Source of the DNA: Terriglobus sp.
GTDB taxonomy: Bacteria > Acidobacteriota > Terriglobia > Terriglobales > Acidobacteriaceae
Length of the DNA: 8,302 bases
Direction of reading: 5' to 3'
Assembly (NCBI GenBank): GCA_023265355.1
Contig: JAHFTZ010000079.1
Location: 1 to 8,302, forward strand
This document shows positions 1 through 6,638 of the stretch, piece after piece (position 1 is the first letter of the stretch; each line of letters opens with the position of its first letter). The position numbers were made by a program, and so were the translations under genes. Below the pieces are notes generated by a model. It did no database searches and was not told where the DNA came from. It saw only the letters and a program-made list of their open reading frames with translations.

Positions 1-1416
1 AAGACCGCATCCAGCACGATCGCCGTCTACGACTTCGGCGGAGGCACCTTCGACGTCTCGATCCTCAAGCTGCACGAGGGCATCTTTGAGGTGATTGCGA
101 CGAACGGCGACACGCACCTGGGTGGCGACGATATTGACAATCTCCTCATCCACATCGCTCTGGACGAGATTGCGAACGAGATCGATCCTGAAGCGGCGAA
201 GAATCCCGCGACCGTGCAGGCTGTGCGCAAGGCGGTCATCGAAGCGAAGATCGCTCTTTCCTCCGGCGAAAGCGCGAAGCTCGACGTGACGCTAGCAGAC
301 GGAAAAGCCTATCGCCGCGAGATTACGCGTGCACAGTTTGAAGGCCTCATCTCTCAGGTGATCGCACGCACCGAGCAGCCTGCAAAGCTTGCCCTGAAGG
401 ACGCCGGTCTGGAGGCAGCGCAGATCGACGAGGTCGTTCTCGTCGGCGGAAGTACGCGCATCCCCGCCGTACGCAAGCTCGTGGACGATCTCTTCCAGCT
501 TTCTGCACGTGGCAAGTCGGCGCACACGGATCTCAACCCGGACGAAGTCGTCGCCCTGGGCGCAGCGGTGCAGGCGGATATTCTCTCCGGCGGGTCTGCG
601 GCTACCAGCGAGATGCTTCTGCTGGACGTCACGCCGCTCTCACTCGGGATCGAGGCACTCGGTGGTGTCGTCGCCAAGATCATCCAGCGCAACTCCACCA
701 TTCCTGCGTCTGCGACGGAGCACTTCACCACTGGTGTGGACGGACAGACGAACGTCGCCATCCACGTGGTGCAGGGCGAGCGCGAACTGGCGAAAGACTG
801 TCGCTCCCTGGCCCGCTTTGATCTGAAGAACATTCCTCCCATGACCGCCGGTCTGCCGCGCATCGAGGTGAAATTCCTCATCGACGCGAACGGCATCCTG
901 CACGTCTCCGCACGCGAACAGCGCAGCGGCCAGGAGGCCGAGGTCGAGGTGAAGCCGAGCTACGGCCTGACCGATGAGCAGGTGGAGGAGATGATCCTCT
1001 CCAGCTTCGACAACGCGGAAGAGGACATCGCCGCGCGCCAGCTGATCGAAGCCACGAACGAGGCGCAGACGATCCTGGAAGCCGTGCAGAAGGGCCAGAC
1101 CCACGCCGCATGGCAGATGCTGACATCTGACGAGATTGAGAAGATCCATGCTGCCAGCAATGAACTGGACGCCTCGGTCCGGGGTGGAGACTACAAGCTC
1201 ATCCGCCGCGGCATCGACGGGCTGGACAAGGCCACGCATCGCTTTGCGGAGCTGATGATGGACACCGCCGTCACCTCTGCGCTCACCGGACAGACGATGT
1301 CCGGCGCGGGCGAGAAGCTTGGCGCGGGGCCCACGGCGCCGCATGCCTTTGCCCCGGCGCAGATCGACGATTCGGCAGCACCAGCCGCAATGGAAGAGAA
1401 GAAGTTTGAGGAATAG
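1..1416 (+). CDS. hscA: HscA-like Hsp70 chaperone (5' end cut off by window)
   Basis: Hsp70 ATPase chaperone, most likely the specialised HscA that helps transfer Fe-S clusters from the scaffold IscU together with the J-protein HscB; cytoplasmic. The frame is open from base 1 and ends in TAG; 471 residues are visible and about 183 are missing by comparison with DnaK/HscA. In fragment numbering: phosphate-2 motif DFGGGTFD at about 11-18, adenosine motif LVGGSTRIP near 147-155, interdomain linker LLLDVTPLSLGIE near 206-218, then the substrate-binding domain and helical lid. HscA rather than DnaK is indicated by a short NBD subdomain IIB, GERELAKDCRSLARFDL in the beta domain, VKPSYGLTDEQ at the lid start, and DKATHRFAELMMD near the end, all close to HscA as I remember it. 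A tail of about 40 residues, rich in Ala, Gly and Pro and ending EEKKFEE, extends past the E. coli HscA end. No fdx follows. A divergent DnaK paralogue is the alternative. Confidence 0.88.
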   Translation, partial: KTASSTIAVYDFGGGTFDVSILKLHEGIFEVIATNGDTHLGGDDIDNLLIHIALDEIANEIDPEAAKNPATVQAVRKAVIEAKIALSSGESAKLDVTLADGKAYRREITRAQFEGLISQVIARTEQPAKLALKDAGLEAAQIDEVVLVGGSTRIPAVRKLVDDLFQLSARGKSAHTDLNPDEVVALGAAVQADILSGGSAATSEMLLLDVTPLSLGIEALGGVVAKIIQRNSTIPASATEHFTTGVDGQTNVAIHVVQGERELAKDCRSLARFDLKNIPPMTAGLPRIEVKFLIDANGILHVSAREQRSGQEAEVEVKPSYGLTDEQVEEMILSSFDNAEEDIAARQLIEATNEAQTILEAVQKGQTHAAWQMLTSDEIEKIHAASNELDASVRGGDYKLIRRGIDGLDKATHRFAELMMDTAVTSALTGQTMSGAGEKLGAGPTAPHAFAPAQIDDSAAPAAMEEKKFEE

Positions 1417-1460
1417 CGAAAGAAGGTCTCCGGGTGAAATCGGTTGGTGGAGCAGGAAAG

Positions 1461-1514
1461 AAGCAGATCCCTCCGCTCCGCGACGATAAAGCTGTCGCTC
1501 CGGTCGAGATGACG
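1461..1514 (-). repeat. Dispersed repeat, complete copy, inverted
   Basis: Read on the minus strand this 54-bp segment starts cgtcatctcgaccgg and ends gcggagggatctgctt, matching both ends of the plus-oriented copy at 1577-1621. The middle differs and contains its own small inverted repeat (gcgac at 1480-1484, gtcgc at 1494-1498). The outer part (1461-1479) can pair with 1602-1620 over 19 positions with two mismatches, so an RNA across the region could fold into a long stem. It lies 44 bp after the hscA stop. The function is unknown; it may limit read-through between the converging genes. Confidence 0.7.
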
Positions 1515-1539
1515 TAGAGTTTACCCGCCCTCCACCGCG

Positions 1540-1562
1540 CACCGTCATTTCGACCGAGCGCG
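1540..1562 (+). repeat. Dispersed repeat, truncated copy
   Basis: Twenty-three bases identical to 1574-1596 at a 34-bp offset. Only the 5' half (cgtcatttcgaccgagcgcg) is present; the gcggagaaatctgctt half is missing, so this is a partial duplication next to the complete copy. The upstream bases (ccctccacc against cactccaccc) are also similar, suggesting a slipped or unequal duplication of about 34 bp. Confidence 0.75.
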
Positions 1563-1573
1563 CCCACTCCACC

Positions 1574-1621
1574 CACCGTCATTTCGACCGAGCGCGTAGA
1601 GGGAGCGGAGAAATCTGCTTT
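1574..1621 (+). repeat. Dispersed repeat, complete copy
   Basis: A complete plus-oriented copy, beginning at cgtcatttcgaccg (1577) and ending at agcggagaaatctgctt (about 1620). It is related to short palindrome-like repeats that I recall as common between genes in acidobacterial and some other genomes. It ends 36 bp from the stop codon of the following minus-strand gene. With the copy at 1461-1514 it forms an inverted pair, and the T-rich bases after it (cttttgttctg) would suit a weak terminator for transcripts coming from hscA. Confidence 0.7.
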
Positions 1622-1656
1622 TGTTCTGCGCTGGGGGCGCGTCCAATCGCGATCCG

Positions 1657-2100
1657 CTAAGTGAGGCGGAGGCCGGTCCAGGTCTCCGCCGCTACGATCG
1701 AGTTGAACGGGTTGCGTGGATCGTAGCGGACCTGCACCGGGAGATCGACGCGGTAGTTGCCAGCGGTGTTCGGTACGGCGCTCAGGTTCTGCGCGCAGGT
1801 GTACTGGACCCCGCCCACGCGATAGGTGAACATGACCACGCCCTCAGTCGGTTCGCCGGTCTCCACAAGGGTGCCATCGACGACACGGCCTGCCTGCACC
1901 AGACGCAGACGGCGGCGGCGCTCGATCTCATCGGGCGAAGGCTTTTTACGGAAACGAAGGTAGAGACCCGCGCCGAGCAGGGGAACTGCAACTCCGGCCA
2001 CGGCGCTGGCTTCGATGCGATGCTGTGCCAGCACGCGCCACACGAGATGCAGGTTTTCTCGCCAGGACAGGAAGTGGAGATGCAATCGTAGATGCATCAT
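1657..2100 (-). CDS. Small membrane protein, DUF3592-like
   Basis: A 147-residue protein of unknown function. One membrane segment is visible at about 31-49 ([19 protein letters not shown]), followed by a strongly basic stretch ([16 protein letters not shown], 49-64) that would lie in the cytoplasm by the positive-inside rule. The C-terminal domain has the pattern of DUF3592-type proteins: [10 protein letters not shown], then [12 protein letters not shown], then [10 protein letters not shown] at 122-131. Codons are mostly G or C in the third position, as in neighbouring core genes, so this strand is coding rather than the opposing open frame. Two ATGs stand together at the start and neither has a good ribosome binding site (gaggtagg lies about 13 bases upstream), so the start may be further in. 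It converges with hscA and diverges from hslV. Confidence 0.7.
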   Translation of the reverse strand: MMHLRLHLHFLSWRENLHLVWRVLAQHRIEASAVAGVAVPLLGAGLYLRFRKKPSPDEIERRRRLRLVQAGRVVDGTLVETGEPTEGVVMFTYRVGGVQYTCAQNLSAVPNTAGNYRVDLPVQVRYDPRNPFNSIVAAETWTGLRLT

Positions 2101-2131
2101 TCTTAGGGCATCCTACCTCACCCTGCGGGCG

Positions 2132-2137
2132 TATAGT
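2132..2137 (+). promoter_or_regulatory. Possible -10 element of the hslVU promoter
   Basis: TATAGT sits in the only AT-rich patch of the 53-bp gap between two divergent start codons. Initiation about seven bases downstream would leave a leader of only about 10 bases before the hslV ATG. No convincing -35 hexamer is seen 16-18 bases upstream, so this is a weak prediction. Confidence 0.3.
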
Positions 2138-2153
2138 TTTAACTGCTCATAAA

Positions 2154-2813
2154 ATGACCGAAAAACATACCATTTCGATAGCAGACCGCACAGATACGCA
2201 GGAAACGCCGATTCTTTCCAAGCCGCTTTCATCTCACCCCTATGATCTCGGCGAAGGCCGCCGGATCCGCTCTACCACCGTCATCTGCGTTCGCCGCAAT
2301 GGCCACGTCGTGATGGCCGCCGACGGGCAGGTCACGCTCGGTTCCGCCGTCATGAAACATGGCGCGAAGAAGATTCGCCGCCTCTACCAGGACAAGGTGC
2401 TGGCTGGATTTGCTGGTTCCACGGCTGATGCCTTTTCGCTCTTTGCCCGGTTCGAATCGAAGCTCGAACAGTTCGCCGGAAACCTCTCACGCGCCGCTGT
2501 AGAACTGGCAAAGGACTGGCGCACGGACAAGATGCTGCGTCAGCTTGAAGCTTTGCTGATCGTTGCGGACGTAAACCAGGTCTACCTGCTCAGCGGGAAC
2601 GGCGACGTGATCGAGCCGGACGCGATTGCAGGCGGTAGCGGTGTCGTGGCCACCATCGGTTCGGGCGGCAGCTTCGCGCAGGCTGCGGCCTACGCTCTGA
2701 TGGAGAACACGGAACTCACAGCGCGCCAGATCGCCGAAAAGAGTATGAAGATCGCTGGAGAAATCTGCATCTATACGAACGACAGCGTCACCATCGAAGA
2801 ACTCGGCGCTTAG
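2154..2813 (+). CDS. hslV: HslV, proteolytic subunit of the HslUV protease
   Basis: N-terminal-threonine peptidase that forms a double-hexameric chamber and degrades proteins unfolded by HslU; cytoplasmic. The region [26 protein letters not shown] aligns with E. coli HslV from its mature first residue. Thr41 should be the nucleophile, with Asp57 and Lys73 matching the family's Asp17 and Lys33. [30 protein letters not shown] and [14 protein letters not shown] follow in the expected order. The product is 219 residues against 176 in E. coli. The excess is mainly a 40-residue N-terminal stretch plus a small Gly-rich insertion (AIAGGSGVV) before IGSGG. The ATG at 2154 is chosen because no in-frame ATG, GTG or TTG lies between it and Thr41, while the ATG at 2025 would run far into the opposing gene. 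No clear ribosome binding site precedes it. hslU follows after 18 bases, so the two are almost certainly co-transcribed. Confidence 0.95.
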   Translation: MTEKHTISIADRTDTQETPILSKPLSSHPYDLGEGRRIRSTTVICVRRNGHVVMAADGQVTLGSAVMKHGAKKIRRLYQDKVLAGFAGSTADAFSLFARFESKLEQFAGNLSRAAVELAKDWRTDKMLRQLEALLIVADVNQVYLLSGNGDVIEPDAIAGGSGVVATIGSGGSFAQAAAYALMENTELTARQIAEKSMKIAGEICIYTNDSVTIEELGA

Positions 2814-2815
2814 CC

Positions 2816-2823
2816 AAGAAGGA
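2816..2823 (+). promoter_or_regulatory. Ribosome binding site of hslU
   Basis: aagaagga, eight bases before the hslU ATG at 2832 and just after the hslV stop. It is a good Shine-Dalgarno match, fixes the hslU start, and contrasts with the apparent lack of one before hslV. Confidence 0.75.
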
Positions 2824-2831
2824 TTTACAGC

Positions 2832-4436
2832 ATGGCCATCATTCTCCCCGCCGCGGCGGAAGATCAGGCACAGACGTTTGAAGAGATGACTCCGCGCGAG
2901 ATCGTTGCGGAGCTGGACAAGTACGTCGTTGGCCAGCAGGCCGCGAAGCGTGCCGTTGCGATTGCCCTGCGCAACCGCCAGCGCCGGCAGAAGCTTCCGC
3001 CCGAGCTCGCTGACGACATCATGCCGAAGAACATCATCATGATCGGACCCACGGGCGTGGGTAAAACGGAGATTGCGCGCCGCCTGGCGAAGCTGACGAA
3101 CTCGCCGTTTCTGAAAGTGGAAGCCAGCAAGTTTACCGAGGTAGGCTACGTCGGGCGCGATGTGGAGTCGATCATTCGCGACCTCGCCGAGATCGCCATC
3201 GACATGGTGCGCGAAGAGAAGATGGAAGAGGTCGAGGACAAAGCAGAGATGAACGCGGAGGAGCGTCTGCTCGATCTGCTTCTGCCGCCATCTCCTGTGG
3301 CTGCTCCAGCGCCGTCGACTCCTGAAGGCGTTCTGGCGGAGCCTGTTGTTCTTGCGGCCGAAGGTGCGGAAAAGGGCAGGGAAGAGACACCCGGCAGCCG
3401 CACGCGCGAGAAGCTGCGCATGCAGTTCCGCGAAGGCAAGCTCGACGAGCGCATCGTGGAGATCGATGTCCGCGACCGTAACCAGCCCAACTTCGAGGTC
3501 GTAGGCGTGCAGGGCGGCGACGAGGCCGATGCCACGGGACCGAACGGCGGCATGAATCTGAAGGACATGTTGCCCGGTCTCTTTGGCCCGCGCAGCCGCA
3601 AGCGCAAGATGAAGGTCGCAGAGGCCTTCGAATACCTCATTAGCGAAGAAGAGTCGCGCCTGATCGATATGGACCAGGTGACGCGCGTCGCCATCGATCG
3701 TGTGGAAGACTCGGGCATCGTCTTTCTGGATGAGATCGATAAGATCGCCGGACGCGAAGGCGGGCACGGTCCCGACATCTCACGTGAGGGCGTACAACGC
3801 GATATCCTGCCCATCGTGGAAGGCACCACCGTCAACACGAAGTACGGCATGATCTCGACCGACCATATTCTGTTTATCGCGGCAGGAGCGTTCCACGTCT
3901 CCAAGCCCAGCGATCTGATTCCCGAGTTGCAAGGCCGCTTCCCGATCCGTGTCGAGTTGCACTCGCTCACGGTGGAAGACTTCGTACGCATTCTCACGGA
4001 GCCCAAATCTTCTCTCGTCAAGCAGTCGATTGCGCTCATGGGTACGGAGGGTCTGAAGCTGGAGTTCACGCCGGAAGCCCTCTCGGAGATGGCGAGCTTT
4101 GCCTTCAACGTGAACGAGCAGACGGAGAACATCGGCGCGCGTCGTCTGCATACGATCATGGAGCGCGTTCTGGATGAGATCAGCTTCCAGGCTCCGGATA
4201 TCCTGCGGTCATCGAAGACAAATGCAGAAGGCGTGGTCGGGCAAGTAGAGCCTGCGTTGATTCAGCCGTCGCCGCAGATGAGTCTGATCAACGCAGAGCC
4301 GGGCAAGCCTCTGCCGGTGATTGAGCGGCACACGGAGCACGGCGTGGAGAAGGTGATTGTCGTCGATCCCGAGTACGTGAAGCAGCAGGTCGCCAGCATC
4401 GTAAAGAACCAGGATCTCAGCCGCTACATCCTGTAA
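2832..4436 (+). CDS. hslU: HslU, AAA+ unfoldase subunit of the HslUV protease
   Basis: Hexameric ATPase of the Clp/Hsp100 group that unfolds substrates and threads them into HslV. Visible parts: [17 protein letters not shown] (19-35); Walker A GPTGVGKT (72-79); pore loop GYVG (105-108); an I-domain between about 120 and 285; Walker B VFLDEIDK (297-304; Asp300, Glu301); [19 protein letters not shown]; arginine finger in GRFPIR (Arg369); sensor-2 GARR (about 435-438); and the C-terminal LSRYIL that docks into and activates HslV. The protein has 534 residues against 443 in E. coli. The extra length is about 15 residues at the N terminus, about 28 in the I-domain (Pro/Ala-rich stretch near 152-180), and about 47 between the last AAA+ helices and the docking tail (roughly 460-505). 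All catalytic motifs are intact. Its stop lies three bases from the stop of the converging VWFA gene, leaving no room for a separate terminator. Confidence 0.97.
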   Translation: MAIILPAAAEDQAQTFEEMTPREIVAELDKYVVGQQAAKRAVAIALRNRQRRQKLPPELADDIMPKNIIMIGPTGVGKTEIARRLAKLTNSPFLKVEASKFTEVGYVGRDVESIIRDLAEIAIDMVREEKMEEVEDKAEMNAEERLLDLLLPPSPVAAPAPSTPEGVLAEPVVLAAEGAEKGREETPGSRTREKLRMQFREGKLDERIVEIDVRDRNQPNFEVVGVQGGDEADATGPNGGMNLKDMLPGLFGPRSRKRKMKVAEAFEYLISEEESRLIDMDQVTRVAIDRVEDSGIVFLDEIDKIAGREGGHGPDISREGVQRDILPIVEGTTVNTKYGMISTDHILFIAAGAFHVSKPSDLIPELQGRFPIRVELHSLTVEDFVRILTEPKSSLVKQSIALMGTEGLKLEFTPEALSEMASFAFNVNEQTENIGARRLHTIMERVLDEISFQAPDILRSSKTNAEGVVGQVEPALIQPSPQMSLINAEPGKPLPVIERHTEHGVEKVIVVDPEYVKQQVASIVKNQDLSRYIL

Positions 4437-4439
4437 CGG

Positions 4440-5951
4440 CTACTTGCCGGCAAGATCGAAGTTGGTGGCTCCGATCTTGCCCGAAGAGTCGATGCGTATG
4501 ATGACACGCAGTCGTGTCGCGTTCGGCGCTGCGGGCAACGAAAAGCGATAGTCGACGCTGGCGGGCGTCGGATTCTGAGCGATCGGCAGGGCCGAAGCGA
4601 CAATTCCTTTTCCCGCCTGCCCATAGGCCTTGTTCTTCTTGTCGAAGACGACGGTCAACACCTGGAACTTCAAGCTCCGGTTTTCCGTGGGCCCATGGTC
4701 CGTCCAATCGGCGTTTTCGGGAAGAAAACGCGCGTGCATCATGTTGGGGTCGGTGGGGTCGCGGTCGATCCGAATCGGCACACCGTCATAGACAAGCGTC
4801 GTTCTCATGGCGGAAGAGAGGTCGACGAGCATGCGCTGGGTGTCGGCGGTGGCGACCTTCTTCGTGGGAGCCTCCGGCGCTTTGGGAAGGTAATATCCCT
4901 CGCGCGTAATGGCATGGAGATTCGGGTCTTTCATGCGCACGCGTATGCCACGGAAGGGCCTGCGCGCCTCGTCTGCGTTGGAGGGTTTGTAGGTGAGCGT
5001 GTAGAAGCTGGCGCCGTCGCGGATGCTTGTGCCGATCTCCGCGTCCACGTCGTTGCGACCGAAGAAGGCTTTGCCTCCCGTAGCGGCGGCAGCGGCGTTG
5101 AACTGAACGTTACCGCCAAAGGGATCTTCAACGTCCACGCCATCTTCGTCGGTGGCGGTCTCGGTGGAGACGCCGCGCGGGTCCACCGTGTAGAAAGTGA
5201 CGCGCGAGTCGCGCAGCATGTTCACGCAGTTGTCGATGGCGGTCTTCAAACGGTCCTGGTCTTCGACGGAGATCTTATCCAGGCGAAGTGTTGGGAAGCC
5301 GCGCCCGATCCAGATCATGTTCTTGTGGCCGGGATGACCTGCAGTCGCCTGCGAGACCTGCATCAGAGCGGAGAAGGCGCTGGAGAACTGCTCGCCCGCC
5401 CACGAGCGCGAACCGACCTGCCAGGGGTTAGCGGCTGTGTGATGTTGGAGCGCATTCAGGATGGCGTTCTTATCCTGCGTGTAGTCGACCAGCACATTGA
5501 ACTTGTGCATACTCACTGCGATCAAGGTGGTGGGCGCGTTCAGCTTGTCGGGCTGGCGGCTGAGATATTTCTGCAGCGAGTAGCGTGTGAAGGCTTCGTC
5601 TTCAAAGCGTGAGTTGAGCTCATCCAGAACGATGATGTTGACCGGCGACTGCGGCGCCAGGCGGTCGAGATCGGCTGTGGAGTTGATCGCGGCGGATGGA
5701 GGTACGGGGTGCACAGCGGGCGACTCGAAGGACGTGACGACCTGCGGTTGCTTCTCTTCGTAGACCTGGAAATCGTCCTTCTGCAGATTGGTGACCGGCT
5801 GCCCCTTGCGGTCGACGACAACGACATCAAGAACGACGATGCGTGCATTAGCGCGCAACGAGTACGGAGCATTTGGAACGGAAGCGGGCGACGGTTGCTG
5901 CTGAGACAGGGCGGGAAGGGCAAGCAGGAGGGCGGTGGCTACAAGAGGCAT
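4440..5951 (-). CDS. Secreted VWFA-related acidobacterial domain protein
   Basis: A 503-residue exported protein of the family known as 'VWFA-related Acidobacterial domain' (TIGR03436 type), numerous in Acidobacteria and of unknown function. Residues 1-16 form a hydrophobic signal peptide (MPLVATALLLALPALS) with likely cleavage before QQQP; it lacks the usual Lys or Arg near its start. Residues about 38-76 carry the family opening VVLDVVVVDRKGQPV..LQKDDFQVYEE. The von Willebrand A-like fold begins at VNIIVLDELNS (104-114), where the metal-site pattern DxSxS reads D-E-L-N-S, so one ligand position is changed. MIWIGRGFPTLRLD and SRVTFYTVDPRGV follow, then GGKAFFGRNDVDAEI and SFYTLTYKPSN, all usual for the family. 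The ATG at 5951 is supported by GGAG five bases upstream and an in-frame stop seven codons upstream. Its end converges on hslU with a 3-base gap; it is transcribed away from the small membrane protein gene at 6097. Confidence 0.9.
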   Translation of the reverse strand: MPLVATALLLALPALSQQQPSPASVPNAPYSLRANARIVVLDVVVVDRKGQPVTNLQKDDFQVYEEKQPQVVTSFESPAVHPVPPSAAINSTADLDRLAPQSPVNIIVLDELNSRFEDEAFTRYSLQKYLSRQPDKLNAPTTLIAVSMHKFNVLVDYTQDKNAILNALQHHTAANPWQVGSRSWAGEQFSSAFSALMQVSQATAGHPGHKNMIWIGRGFPTLRLDKISVEDQDRLKTAIDNCVNMLRDSRVTFYTVDPRGVSTETATDEDGVDVEDPFGGNVQFNAAAAATGGKAFFGRNDVDAEIGTSIRDGASFYTLTYKPSNADEARRPFRGIRVRMKDPNLHAITREGYYLPKAPEAPTKKVATADTQRMLVDLSSAMRTTLVYDGVPIRIDRDPTDPNMMHARFLPENADWTDHGPTENRSLKFQVLTVVFDKKNKAYGQAGKGIVASALPIAQNPTPASVDYRFSLPAAPNATRLRVIIRIDSSGKIGATNFDLAGK

Positions 5952-5956
5952 GGATG

Positions 5957-5960
5957 CTCC
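5957..5960 (-). promoter_or_regulatory. Ribosome binding site of the VWFA gene
   Basis: GGAG on the minus strand, five bases before the ATG at 5951. With an in-frame TAA seven codons upstream of that ATG, it settles the start and hence the unusual signal peptide without N-terminal basic residues. Confidence 0.6.
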
Positions 5961-5985
5961 AGCTTCAATTTACTGGAGGCCCCTG

Positions 5986-6034
5986 CGGATGTGATGTTTT
6001 TTCGCCGTTGCGATGTCTGCCAGTTCCACATCCG
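5986..6034. repeat. Inverted repeat in divergent promoter region
   Basis: cggatgtg at 5986-5993 is matched exactly by its complement cacatccg at 6027-6034, with 33 bases between. It lies in the 145-bp spacer between the VWFA gene (-) and the small membrane protein gene (+), so it could be a pair of operator half-sites or chance. No clear sigma-70 promoter was recognised on either strand of this spacer. Confidence 0.3.
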
Positions 6035-6096
6035 GAATTGCGACGACGAATACAGGGGAGCAAATCGCTTGGAAAGCAGGTAGTCTGAAGCCAACA

Positions 6097-6501
6097 ATGA
6101 GCGAACTAGAGCTAAGTGAAGAATCTCGAAACACGATCCGTTTCATTTTTCTCGTCGGCGTGTGTGTGGTGGCTTATCAAATCTGGCTGGGGCTCGATCA
6201 GGCTGGATACGAGAGACGTACTGTTTCCGCCAACATAACGGCAGAATCGGGATGGATGCCGGGGGAGACGAAACAATGCAACTCCACCCCGCTGCCGGGT
6301 CGATTGGATAAGGATAATCCTAAGGGTGACGTCTTTAGCTTCATTGAATGCGACAAAGGGCCTAGCCATACCGTAAATATCAAATTTTACGGTCAGCAAC
6401 TCCAACCGAATAAGGTAGCGGCCTTCTGGTCTTGCACGCGGAACTTTGTTTCAGACCTCGATGATCCTGCCTTTACATGCAAGCAGACCGGCGCTTTGTA
6501 A
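6097..6501 (+). CDS. Unrecognised small membrane protein with four extra-membrane cysteines
   Basis: A 134-residue protein that I cannot assign to a family. A short acidic N terminus (MSELELSEESRN) is followed by one hydrophobic segment at about 14-33 (TIRFIFLVGVCVVAYQIWLG), then a soluble region of about 100 residues with cysteines at 61, 85, 113 and 128. Four cysteines in a region that may face the periplasm suggest two disulfides. The open frame extends back to an ATG at 6013, but the one at 6097 is preferred because the extra 28 residues look non-protein-like; neither start has a strong ribosome binding site. Codon use differs from the neighbours: more A or T in third positions and several rare codons (aga, cta, ata). 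This fits a young, transferred or weakly expressed gene. It diverges from the VWFA gene and ends 137 bp before a terminator shared with transaldolase. Confidence 0.6.
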   Translation: MSELELSEESRNTIRFIFLVGVCVVAYQIWLGLDQAGYERRTVSANITAESGWMPGETKQCNSTPLPGRLDKDNPKGDVFSFIECDKGPSHTVNIKFYGQQLQPNKVAAFWSCTRNFVSDLDDPAFTCKQTGAL

Positions 6502-6638
6502 CATTCGGAAACACGTTCCCAGATTGGCATTTACAACGCAATTCCTCCGCTACGCGGAACAGAAATTTAAACTTCTCCAAATCGGTCTAATTTACTGTAG
6601 GCACAGTTCGCCAGAAGGTTTTCTTCGTGAATAAACGA
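6502..6638. other. AT-richer intergenic stretch with no recognised gene
   Basis: The segment between the end of the small membrane protein gene and the terminator stem is noticeably AT-richer than the rest of the window. It contains only a minor hairpin (tccgc 6546-6550, gcgga 6554-6558). A short frame at 6446-6634 overlaps the preceding gene and has no coding character. It may be decayed DNA or the 3' untranslated region of the gene before it. Confidence 0.4.

Noticed and set aside
640..1572. A 310-residue open frame on the minus strand opposite hscA
   Set aside because: It covers the conserved substrate-binding domain of the Hsp70 on the other strand and extends into the repeats; it is a composition artefact.
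1461..1621. Possible CRISPR array
   Set aside because: The repeats are in mixed orientation, one is truncated, and there are no regularly sized unique spacers; a dispersed palindromic repeat fits better.
1621..2091. A 156-residue plus-strand frame opposite the DUF3592-like gene
   Set aside because: The minus strand has a membrane segment, a basic flank, a YDPRNP motif and the expected third-position GC bias; the plus frame has none of these.
2025..2153. The upstream ATG for hslV, adding 43 residues
   Set aside because: The added residues are antisense to the opposing gene, lack any ribosome binding site, and resemble no HslV N terminus; the ATG at 2154 is sufficient.
2487..3767. A 426-residue open frame on the minus strand opposite hslV and hslU
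   Set aside because: It lies antisense to two unmistakable core genes, and its Arg/His/Leu-rich low-complexity translation is typical of a frame left open by high GC in the true codons.
4695..5612. A 305-residue plus-strand frame opposite the VWFA gene
   Set aside because: It is Gly/Val/His-rich with no recognisable motif, and antisense to a well-supported family member.
6013..6096. The upstream ATG for the small membrane protein gene
   Set aside because: The extra 28 residues (Ser/Thr/Ala-rich) are not followed by better initiation signals and would push the membrane segment away from the N terminus; kept only as an alternative.
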